Origin: a virus
DNA length: 34,989 nucleotides
IMG/VR virus record: IMGVR_UViG_3300013131_000122
Location: 1 to 34,989 of that record
Direction: 5' to 3' (one strand)
Part shown: positions 24,053 to 29,979 of the stretch, one piece after another
How the letters are laid out: every line of letters begins with the position of its first letter
How positions within the stretch are numbered: the first letter of the stretch is position 1
Notes under the pieces: model-generated
Told to the model about the DNA's origin: nothing
Seen by the model: only the letters and a program-made list of their open reading frames with translations
Databases searched by the model: none
Program-made: the position numbers and the translations under genes

Positions 24053-24083
24053 GAGGGTCTGGCACCGATTCGCAGATTGCAAG
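24053..24083 (-). promoter_or_regulatory. Late promoter-like element, copy 3 (before 159-aa gene)
   Basis: On the minus strand: TTGCAA (24082-24077), 17 bp, GACCCT (24059-24054) within CCAGACCCTC. The spacer shares TCTGCGAATC with copy 2. It fills the 39-bp gap between the terminase stop and the next ATG and would drive portal and scaffold genes. Confidence 0.55.
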
Positions 24084-24085
24084 GG

Positions 24086-25585
24086 CTACATGGTGGCGTA
24101 GCCCCGCCGTCCGCCACGGTTGGCGGCCACGGTCTTGGGCTTGATCTTCACCCCGAATGTCAGGGCCAGCGAATCCGCCCGGTCGGGGCTGAACCCCAGC
24201 TCGTCCTTCATCACATCCTTGGGCACCATCAGCAGCCGGTCGGACTTGTCGTGCTTGTACTCCAGCGCGGTCAACTCGCGCTCCAGGACGGGGTCCGCTG
24301 GCAGCGCCAGCCCGGAGCGCAGGGCCTCCCGCAGCCGCCAGTACATGGTCATCCGCATATTGGCGTGCTGCGCGTCGGTGGACTTGGCGGCGAAGTTCAC
24401 CCCGTAGACCGCCGCTCGATCGCCGAGCATCTGCCGCAAGCGGTCTTTGATCGGGCCGCCGACTCCGGTCTCGTCCACGACGATGGCGTCGGGGGCCAGG
24501 TGCGGCCGGCTGTCCGTCGCCAGGTCAACGATCCGGGTCACCACCGCCATTGAGTCGCGGGTTTCCGATCCGGGGATGACGATCCAGGGCACGGTGCGAG
24601 CGTCCATGCCGCGGCGGTAGGAGATGACGAACTCGTCCGCCCCGCCGCGGGCCACGTCGATGCCCATGATGAGCGGATCGTCGCGGAAGCTGGTCGGCGG
24701 CCGGCGCATGGCCTCGCCGGTCTCCTTGGTCGAGACGAACCCCATCTCTGAGGCGGACGGCGCCAGCCCCCGGACGCGCACCCGGAAGAAGTCCGAGTCC
24801 TCGCCGTAGTCGCGCTCCCATTCGGCGATCTGCTCCAGGTTGGTGCCCGGCACGGTGCGCGAGTCGATGTTGCGGGTCGCCCACCGCGCCCGGAAGCGCC
24901 CCCAGCAGTCGTTGAACCGCCCCACGTTGCGCGTCGGATTGCCCAGCGCCACCCACAGGATCTCGGTGTCCTTGTCCGTCAGGGCGCCCTCCGTGACCTC
25001 CCAGACGGAGTCGGATATGGCGCTGGCCTCGTCGTACAGCACCAGCAGCCGGCGGCGGGCGTTGTGCAGGCCGGCGAAGGCCTCCGTGTTGGTCTCGCTC
25101 CACGGCACCGCATCCATGCGCCAGGTCTTTTCGCAGTTGGCCTGCGTGGAGATCAGCGCGGTGGCCGTAACCGTGAACATCGCCCGCACCTCGGGCATCA
25201 GCAGCGAGTGCCACTTGGTGACCTCCGGCCAGGTCTTGGTGCGGAGCTGGGTGTCCGTGTTGGCCGTGACGACCCCGCGGGCCTCGGGGAATGTCGCCGC
25301 CGCCCAGATGACCAGCCACGAGGCGAAGGCGCTCTTGCCCACGCCGTGCCCGGATGCCACTGCCCGCCGGATCACCCGCAGGCCCTGCTCGCGGCCCTCG
25401 CGCAGCGCGGCACCGATGGCCGACAGCTCCTCGCGCTGCCACTGGTACGGGCCGTCCTTGTCGCTCAGGATCGAGCCGGGCCGGCGCCACGGGAACGCCT
25501 CCAGGACGAAGCGCAGCGGATCCTCCGACCAGTCGCGCAGCATCGCGATCCGGGCGGCGCGGTCGTCAGTTCTGGGTGCCGCCAA
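24086..25585 (-). CDS. terL: Terminase large subunit
   Basis: The longest reading starts at TTG 25585 (499 aa), overlapping terS by 20 bp; ATG 25543 is an alternative 14 codons in, and neither has a clear SD. Residue numbers follow the TTG start. Walker A is ASGHGVGKS (77-85) and Walker B is LLVLYDEAS (180-188, with DE at 185-186). The RNase H-like nuclease carries GIDVARGG (D310), VVDETGVGG (D371) and SPDRADSLAL (D468/D471). All three acidic clusters are present, so the motor and headful or cutting nuclease appear intact. It pairs with the gene just upstream and packages DNA through the portal. Confidence 0.93.
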   Translation of the reverse strand: MAAPRTDDRAARIAMLRDWSEDPLRFVLEAFPWRRPGSILSDKDGPYQWQREELSAIGAALREGREQGLRVIRRAVASGHGVGKSAFASWLVIWAAATFPEARGVVTANTDTQLRTKTWPEVTKWHSLLMPEVRAMFTVTATALISTQANCEKTWRMDAVPWSETNTEAFAGLHNARRRLLVLYDEASAISDSVWEVTEGALTDKDTEILWVALGNPTRNVGRFNDCWGRFRARWATRNIDSRTVPGTNLEQIAEWERDYGEDSDFFRVRVRGLAPSASEMGFVSTKETGEAMRRPPTSFRDDPLIMGIDVARGGADEFVISYRRGMDARTVPWIVIPGSETRDSMAVVTRIVDLATDSRPHLAPDAIVVDETGVGGPIKDRLRQMLGDRAAVYGVNFAAKSTDAQHANMRMTMYWRLREALRSGLALPADPVLERELTALEYKHDKSDRLLMVPKDVMKDELGFSPDRADSLALTFGVKIKPKTVAANRGGRRGYATM

Positions 25586-26012
25586 GGCGGGGCGCCAGGG
25601 CTTCGCGCAGCAGGGCGGACAGGCCCTCGTCGGCCGTGTGTTCGTGCCGGTCGCGCCAGTCGGCCTTGCGGCGGTTCTTGAGCCAGAAGATGCACGCCGT
25701 CACGTCGGGCGGGACGTGGGCGTCGTACTCCTCCACCACCGGCACGCCCTCGTGCTGCATGATCTTCACCGCCCGGTGGGTGTAGCCGGTGGCGCGGCGG
25801 TACAGCGAGTCCTCCACGCGGGTGTCGGCGACCTCCTTCCCGATCTTTAGGGCGTCGCGAAATTCGTCGTGCTTCAGCTTCCAGCGGTGGACGGTTGCGA
25901 CATCGACCTCGAAGAAGTCGGCCACCTCCAAGTCCGTGGCGCCAAGTTCGGCCAGCTTGCGCGCCTGCGCGGCGAACTCCGGCTCGTACAGGCTAGGGCG
26001 TCCTGCGGGCAT
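25566..26012 (-). CDS. terS: Terminase small subunit
   Basis: The start ATG 26012 (MPAGRPSLYEPEFAAQARKL) forms a TGATG overlap with the gene before it; an extension to 26048 is possible but unlikely. The 148-aa protein has an N-terminal HTH (DLEVADFFEVDVATVHRWKL, residues about 27-46), then helices for oligomerisation and the widespread C-terminal pattern PPDVTACIFWLKNRRKADWR. This is a common small terminase type recognising the packaging site and delivering it to TerL. Confidence 0.88.
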   Translation of the reverse strand: MPAGRPSLYEPEFAAQARKLAELGATDLEVADFFEVDVATVHRWKLKHDEFRDALKIGKEVADTRVEDSLYRRATGYTHRAVKIMQHEGVPVVEEYDAHVPPDVTACIFWLKNRRKADWRDRHEHTADEGLSALLREALAPRLGGTQN

Positions 26013-26254
26013 CAGACTGCCGCCTTGCGCCGCTTGCGCCCAGCCCACGCATGGGCTTCCTTCTCGGGCTTGCCGCAGTGCGCTTCGAGGTGTGACTGAA
26101 TGGCGTTGTAGATCAGCGACGCGCAGACCTGCGCCCGTGGGCCGGTGAGGGCGTCGATGATCGCCGTGTCGTTGTAGCAGCGCGCCCGCATCGACCCGAT
26201 GGCTTGGGCGGCGGTGGAGCGCATGGCGGTTTCCAGCAGGTCGGGTTTCATCAT
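26012..26254 (-). CDS. Unknown 80-aa basic-tailed protein
   Basis: Two adjacent ATGs (26254, 26251) overlap the preceding stop; either gives almost the same protein. It is helical (LLETAMRSTAAQAIGSMRAR), with ALTGPRAQVCASLIYNAIQS in the middle and a highly basic C-terminus (AWAGRKRRKAAV). No family is recognised. It sits directly before terS in a chain of overlapping genes, so a DNA-binding role in packaging or late control is possible but unproven. Confidence 0.55.
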   Translation of the reverse strand: MMKPDLLETAMRSTAAQAIGSMRARCYNDTAIIDALTGPRAQVCASLIYNAIQSHLEAHCGKPEKEAHAWAGRKRRKAAV

Positions 26255-26412
26255 GGGCAGGCCTCGCGAATTATTGTAGACGGATCACGGGAAAAGGCTT
26301 CGTCAATCTTCGCTTTCGCCATCCGCAGATCCAATTCGCGGCGGCGGTCATCGTCGCGGAGCTGTCGATCTTCCTTGGCGGTCTTGCGCTTCGGGACGGG
26401 CTTGCGCTTCAT
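26251..26412 (-). CDS. Unknown 53-aa highly charged protein
   Basis: ATG 26412 has a strong SD (GGAGG, 7 bases before). The product begins MKRKPVPKRKTAKEDRQL and is over 40% charged, with the centre RDDDRRRELDLRMAKAKIDE. The longer in-frame reading to 26505 runs into the GC repeat tract and lacks support. It opens the terminase gene group. No family recognised; nucleic-acid binding is a guess from charge. Confidence 0.55.
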   Translation of the reverse strand: MKRKPVPKRKTAKEDRQLRDDDRRRELDLRMAKAKIDEAFSRDPSTIIREACP

Positions 26413-26436
26413 CTCGTTGCCTCCGAGGCGTGAAAG

Positions 26437-26532
26437 CCTCGCCATGCCACGCCCAGCCGCGCCCGACCTGGCCCTGCCGCGCCATGCCACGCCCTGCCAC
26501 GCCACGCCGCGCCCTGCCGCGCCCAGCCCTGC
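26437..26532. repeat. GC-rich degenerate tandem repeat between genes
   Basis: This tract is built from 5- and 10-base variants of GCCACGCC, GCCGCGCC and GCCCTGCC, seen many times in a row on the plus strand. It fills most of the 127-bp gap between the conserved protein at 26540 and the 53-aa gene. No stable terminator with a T-tract is apparent in it. Confidence 0.75.
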
Positions 26533-26539
26533 CAGCGCC

Positions 26540-27142
26540 TCAATCGAACCGAACGACCGAGAACCGCCCGAACGTCGGCCGGAAGTCGCCGACGCCGATC
26601 AGTCTACCGGCGGTTGCGATCACATCCTGCAAGTCCTGCCGCGAAATGTACTCGGGCGTCAGAACCATCAACTGGAACTCGGCGCGCCAGCCGACACGAA
26701 AGGCAGGACGCACGCGGTTGACGCCGGACCGCTGCACCAGCACGCGGCGCTTGTCTTCGTAGTCCCATACGGTCTTGCCGAGGGATGCGATGTTCGTCAG
26801 CGAGACGAGCCCGGCCTTGTACAGGTCCATCGCGGACTTCCGCGGGCTGCGCGGATCCTGCCGGAACTTGGCGGCATGAACGCACGCCATCCGCAGATAC
26901 TCGCCGGGTAGGCCGATCTGGCCGGCGTCGTTGCGGTAGACGTAGCTCTCAACGTTATCGGACTTCTTCGCCTTGCTGTTCTTCGCGGCCTTGCTCTTGG
27001 CCTCCACGGCCTCGTTGTTCCAGCGATGCAGCAGCAGGTCGCTGGATCCTTCGATGGTCACGGCCACAGAGTACGGCGCGGATGCCGCGATGTCGTCTTC
27101 GGCTGCGTTCGTCGGCTCTGCCAGTCTCACAACAGCATTCAT
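26540..27142 (-). CDS. Conserved phage protein with C-terminal GVGDFRPTFGRF
   Basis: I chose ATG 27142 because it has GGAG seven bases upstream; ATG 27154 in frame has none. The 200-aa protein has the layout of a widespread phage family of unknown function: an N-terminal strand with DLLLHRW, a central IGLPGEYLRMACVHAAKF, then a beta-rich part, AEFQLMVLTPEYISRQDLQD and the C-terminal glycine-rich GRLIGVGDFRPTFGRFSVV. The glycine-rich loop and two-part layout recall RAMP/Cas7-type RNA-recognition folds; that resemblance is inference only. It sits between small membrane proteins and the terminase group. Confidence 0.65.
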   Translation of the reverse strand: MNAVVRLAEPTNAAEDDIAASAPYSVAVTIEGSSDLLLHRWNNEAVEAKSKAAKNSKAKKSDNVESYVYRNDAGQIGLPGEYLRMACVHAAKFRQDPRSPRKSAMDLYKAGLVSLTNIASLGKTVWDYEDKRRVLVQRSGVNRVRPAFRVGWRAEFQLMVLTPEYISRQDLQDVIATAGRLIGVGDFRPTFGRFSVVRFD

Positions 27143-27155
27143 GTCGTTCTCCATG

Positions 27156-27362
27156 TTACGGATTGCACGCCGCGTGAATTTCCGCAGCGCGAGCGGTGAC
27201 GGTGACCTCCGTGGCGTTATCGGGCAGGACGACGGACCACGACAGGCCGGAGCCGGTGGCGTCCAGCGTGTCGGCCCGGACGGCCACGGCGATGATCGTC
27301 AGCAGGAGAATCGAGAGCAGGGCGGACCACAGGATGCCGCCGATGATGCTGTCGTGTTTCAT
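27156..27362 (-). CDS. Small single-span membrane protein, 68 aa
   Basis: The protein starts at ATG 27362 (MKHDSIIGG) with GGAG about 8-10 bases upstream. Residues about 8-30 form one strong membrane segment (ILWSALLSILLLTIIAVAV) that could also be a signal anchor, followed by a short polar domain (SWSVVLPDNATEVTVTARAA) predicted to lie outside the cytoplasm. Candidate roles are holin, spanin part or superinfection factor; none is proven. The gene lies in tandem with another membrane protein. Confidence 0.6.
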   Translation of the reverse strand: MKHDSIIGGILWSALLSILLLTIIAVAVRADTLDATGSGLSWSVVLPDNATEVTVTARAAEIHAACNP

Positions 27363-27363
27363 G

Positions 27364-27765
27364 TCACTTACTCCACAGGTCGGTTGATCCCCACAAACGA
27401 GGGCCGGCCAGCGCGCCGTGCTGGGTGTCGAACACGCGGTCAAGCTGGCGGGTCATGAAGCGGGAGAAGGGGTGGGTCGGCACAAAGAACCACTGGTCAA
27501 ACTCTTGTCCCCGCACCGAACGGACAAACTCGCTCCGATCCGCCCACCAGCGGCTCAGGCTCACGACCCCGCAGCCGAACAGTGTGCCGGCCAGGTAGGT
27601 TGTCAGGTAGATGGGCAGGAACTTCCACGGGCCGAAATTGGGCTTATACAAAATCGTCGCCCCGGCAATCTGTGACCGTAGCGGGTCTGTAGGATCGATC
27701 CGCTGCGTCCACAGCCAGCGGAGGCCGCGCAGGTACAGGCCCCAGTTGCGCAGATATTCGATCAT
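27364..27765 (-). CDS. Unknown membrane protein, 133 aa
   Basis: ATG 27765 overlaps the stop of a 35-aa reading frame by ATGA and has GAGG upstream. The protein is aromatic-rich at the N-terminus (MIEYLRNWGLYLRGLRWLW) and has one probable membrane segment near residues 50-70 (FLPIYLTTYLAGTLFGCGVV). The C-terminal half is soluble with many F, R and W (FDQWFFVPTHPFSRFMTRQL). No family is recognised. Together with the next gene it forms a two-gene membrane pair in the early/late border zone. Confidence 0.6.
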   Translation of the reverse strand: MIEYLRNWGLYLRGLRWLWTQRIDPTDPLRSQIAGATILYKPNFGPWKFLPIYLTTYLAGTLFGCGVVSLSRWWADRSEFVRSVRGQEFDQWFFVPTHPFSRFMTRQLDRVFDTQHGALAGPRLWGSTDLWSK

Positions 27766-27869
27766 CCCATCACCTCGCCACGATCTATCAACGATTTATC
27801 AATTTGTGACGAATTGATAATCGCATTGGAGGCCGCCGCCGACCCGTTCCGCTTGCCGCAGTCGGTCAT
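27762..27869 (-). CDS. Candidate 35-aa coupled small gene
   Basis: This short frame (MTDCGKRNGSAAASNAIINS and 15 more residues) fills the gap between two genes exactly: its ATG overlaps the upstream stop (ATGA) and its stop overlaps the downstream ATG (ATGA). The perfect fit argues for translation. Against it, the sequence holds an AT-rich repeat cluster with codon use unlike the neighbours, so the frame may mainly bridge a regulatory site. Confidence 0.4.
   Translation of the reverse strand: MTDCGKRNGSAAASNAIINSSQIDKSLIDRGEVMG
27784..27823. repeat. AT-rich TTGATA iteron-like cluster and 9-bp inverted repeat
   Basis: A perfect inverted repeat TTATCAATT (27796-27804) / AATTGATAA (27812-27820) is separated by 7 bp. 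On the minus strand two direct copies, TTGATAAATCG and TTGATAGATCG, follow, and CGATTATCAA is an inverted third. The tract is AT-rich in a very GC-rich genome. It could be an operator, an integration-host-type site or an origin element. Confidence 0.6.
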
Positions 27870-28069
27870 GCCTTCACCTCGATTTTCGCAGCTTCCAGCT
27901 TCTGGCGGATCAGCCGCAGGTCGTAGCGCGTCGTGGGCAGGGCGGCGAACGCCATCGAGCGCATGGCGATCTCCAGGCAGTCGAGCAGCACCTGCTCGCG
28001 ACGGAACTCGGCGCGCTGCTTCGGGGTCAGCAGCGACAGGGCGTGCGCGTCCACGAGGCCCGGAATCAC
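27866..28069 (-). CDS. Unknown 67-aa protein
   Basis: The start is GTG 28069, chosen because it has GGAGG about 8 bases upstream and a GTGA overlap with the HTH gene stop; a GTG at 28102 lacks these. The protein is helical and basic/acidic mixed (LTPKQRAEFRREQVLLDCLE, then RYDLRLIRQKLEAAKIEVKA). No family is recognised. It is one of the run of small coupled genes after rusA. Confidence 0.5.
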   Translation of the reverse strand: MIPGLVDAHALSLLTPKQRAEFRREQVLLDCLEIAMRSMAFAALPTTRYDLRLIRQKLEAAKIEVKA

Positions 28070-28251
28070 CGCGTGCCCTCCCCGCCGTAGCACTTGGGCC
28101 ACTGGTTGCGGGCGATGCGCGCGATGGTGTTCTCCGACATGCCGTAGTCGGCGGCTACCGCGGCGCGCTTCTCCCCGGCCAGCAGGCGGCTGAAGGCCTC
28201 GCGGATCACGCTCTCGGCGAACTTCGGTGGGCGGCCTTGTGGGCGTTTCAC
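28066..28251 (-). CDS. Small HTH protein (resolvase/Hin-type helix-turn-helix)
   Basis: A 61-aa protein from GTG 28251, in GTGA overlap with the upstream frame. After a basic arm (KRPQGRPPKF) comes EAFSRLLAGEKRAAVAADYG and MSENTIARIARNQWPKC, which fits the Hin-recombinase-like or transposase HTH pattern. It has no catalytic domain, so it is probably a DNA-binding regulator. The same frame stays open upstream into the CxxC gene at 28422, so a fused 118-aa reading is formally possible. Confidence 0.6.
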   Translation of the reverse strand: MKRPQGRPPKFAESVIREAFSRLLAGEKRAAVAADYGMSENTIARIARNQWPKCYGGEGTR

Positions 28252-28422
28252 AGTTTCACCACTCCCTCGACCGCGTACTGCTCGATCTGCCGGCCCATTG
28301 CGGTCAGCATGGCCCGGTGATCCCCACGGCCCTCGCCGTGCACGTAGCCGCAGCACGGTAGTCCCGTCGTTCGCCCCGCACATCACGCAGGGCTTGTCGC
28401 GGGCCGCGTCACGCAGGTTCAT
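28248..28422 (-). pseudogene. CxxC small protein with apparent +1 frameshift
   Basis: From ATG 28422 (ATGA overlap with rusA) the first 23 codons read MNLRDAARDKPCVMCGANDG with the genome's usual G/C third positions. Near 28360 the coding signal moves by one base: the frame reading CGYVHGEGRGDHRAML and ending QYAVEGVVKL at 28248 then has the typical codon use and a GTGA junction with the HTH gene. Removing one base would give one about 57-aa protein with a possible zinc knuckle (C12, C15 and C at the join). Sequencing error, decay or two separate genes are alternatives; GTG 28343 could start the second part. Confidence 0.5.
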
Positions 28423-28796
28423 GCGACCAGCTCCGCCACGCTCACGCCCACGCTGCCGCCCTCGGTCGGCGCCCGGCGCTCGATCACGAGGTAGTCGATC
28501 TGGCTGTCGTCCAGGTACACCTGCGCGTAGCGCAGCGCGTCCAGGATGCCCTTGGGCAGGTTGTCCAGGTCGCGGCGGCGACGATCCGGCGGGGATACCG
28601 TCAGCGTCACCGACAGCCGACCGGCGAAGCGGCGGCGCACGCTGTGGGGCGTGGCCGTCACCACCGACTTGCGGTACTCCCGGCCCTCCTGGGAGAGCAG
28701 CACCCGAGACTGCCCGCGGACCACCACCGAGCGCCAGTAGGTGTTCAGGCTCGGGGGCCACGGCAGGGTGAAGGCGACGGCTACGTGGGCGGTCAT
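28419..28796 (-). CDS. rusA: RusA-like Holliday junction resolvase
   Basis: The 125-aa protein starts at ATG 28796 (ATGA overlap with the methyltransferase stop). It shows the RusA pattern: N-terminal TLPWPPSLNTYWRS, then RRRRDLDNLPKGILDAL (D76, D78, K82, D86) and VYLDDSQIDYL (D97), supplying the acidic residues that bind metal. RusA cleaves four-way junctions during recombination and packaging. The length is normal. It is part of the leftward replication operon. Confidence 0.88.
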   Translation of the reverse strand: MTAHVAVAFTLPWPPSLNTYWRSVVVRGQSRVLLSQEGREYRKSVVTATPHSVRRRFAGRLSVTLTVSPPDRRRRDLDNLPKGILDALRYAQVYLDDSQIDYLVIERRAPTEGGSVGVSVAELVA

Positions 28797-29449
28797 GCGA
28801 ACAGCCGCCCCTGAGCATAAGCGGCGCTGATCCGCTCGCAGGCGATGTCGAAATACTTGCGTTCTCGCTCGACACCCATGAACGGCTTTCCGGCCCGCGC
28901 ACATGCCACGCCAACCGATCCGCTGCCCATGTAGGTGTCCATAACGCTGCCCTTGAATGGAAGGTAATTCAGGCACCAGGAATACAACTCGACGGGACGC
29001 TCGCAGGGATGGTCTGTTTCGGCCTTGTTGGCGACGGTGAAGTTAGTCCAGCGAATCTCGACAAGTTCTGTTTTGCGGTAGTGGGTGCAGGAGGCAATAT
29101 CAGCCTTGCTGAAGTTCGGCATCCGCTGGCCCTTGAGCCACACGATTGCACCGCCATTTGGCTCGAAGCAGTTAAAGAAATTGGCGCCCCAAATGATTCG
29201 CTGGTCGGCAATCCGCCTTACGATCTCAAACCACTCTGCCGGCGGGCCTGATTCGTTCCACTCCACGGGCTGGCCGGCATTCTGTCCGCGCCCCGATTTG
29301 CGGCCGGATGTCTGCACGAAATTCCCGATGCCAAACGGCGGATCGGTCAGCAGCAGCCCGACTCGAAAGCACTCGGGGAGAGACCGCAGAACGTCCATGC
29401 AGTCGCCGTGGTAAAGGGGGGCGTCGCCTATGTGGACAACTTCGGTCAC
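28793..29449 (-). CDS. DNA methyltransferase (N6-adenine/N4-cytosine, beta-type order)
   Basis: The 218-aa protein begins at GTG 29449 in GTGA overlap. It has motif IV DPPFG at residues 36-40, a HPCERPVEL segment (147-155, the HPTQKP-type motif) and motif I DTYMGSGSVG (171-180), giving the order IV then I typical of this class. DPPF favours N6-adenine but base choice is not certain. No restriction enzyme is nearby, so it is an orphan phage enzyme that may protect DNA from host restriction or mark it for regulation. Confidence 0.85.
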   Translation of the reverse strand: MTEVVHIGDAPLYHGDCMDVLRSLPECFRVGLLLTDPPFGIGNFVQTSGRKSGRGQNAGQPVEWNESGPPAEWFEIVRRIADQRIIWGANFFNCFEPNGGAIVWLKGQRMPNFSKADIASCTHYRKTELVEIRWTNFTVANKAETDHPCERPVELYSWCLNYLPFKGSVMDTYMGSGSVGVACARAGKPFMGVERERKYFDIACERISAAYAQGRLFA

Positions 29450-29979
29450 GCCGGCTCCCCTTCCGGGGCTTCCAGAACACCGCCGACCGGCGACCGGAAC
29501 GTGCCGGCGATCCGCTGGCGACGCGGCCCTTCAAGCATCGGCAGGGCCTCGCGGTCCTCTTCGACCTCCGCCAGCTCCCGGTACAGCTCCAGGAACTTGT
29601 TGCGCGTGAAGTGCTGCGTGTCCAGCGGCTCCATCGCCAGCCGCTCGTAGCCGCCGACCATGCGGACCACGCGGTCAGTGAGCGGGTCCACCGTGGCGCA
29701 ACCGCTGCGCCAGTTGCAGCACGTCCGAATGGCCGCCTCCCACGCTTCGCCGGCCGTCTGCGTCGTGGCGGACTTGCGCAGCGCGGTGAACGCGGCCGGG
29801 CGCGGCATGAACTCCTCCGTCGCCATCAGGCGCGCCGCGGCGGCCTCGAACTCGGCCAGCGGCCAGTCGCGCAGCGCCAGCCAGTAGGCGTCCAGCAGCG
29901 TGTTCGACAGCTCCCGCTGGTACAGCTCGGCCATGCCGGCCATCACCGCCTGGAATCGCTGGAAGTCAGCCGACCGCAT
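29446..29979 (-). CDS. Putative helicase loader (lambda P position)
   Basis: The 177-aa protein starts at ATG 29979 with GGAGG 6 bases upstream and overlaps the initiator gene by 14 bp. The segment MAGMAELYQRELSNTLLDAY followed by LRDWPLAEFEAAAARLMATE and FMPRPAAFTALRK is common in phage proteins encoded right after an O-like initiator and linked to helicase loading (G40P-loader-type). A cysteine/tryptophan stretch (RTCCNWRSGC) is near the middle. Function is inferred from pattern and position. Confidence 0.6.
   Translation of the reverse strand: MRSADFQRFQAVMAGMAELYQRELSNTLLDAYWLALRDWPLAEFEAAAARLMATEEFMPRPAAFTALRKSATTQTAGEAWEAAIRTCCNWRSGCATVDPLTDRVVRMVGGYERLAMEPLDTQHFTRNKFLELYRELAEVEEDREALPMLEGPRRQRIAGTFRSPVGGVLEAPEGEPA

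Noticed and set aside
21951-24101. 716-residue plus-strand frame opposite the portal gene
   Set aside because: The portal on the minus strand is certain; the antisense frame has no recognisable domain.
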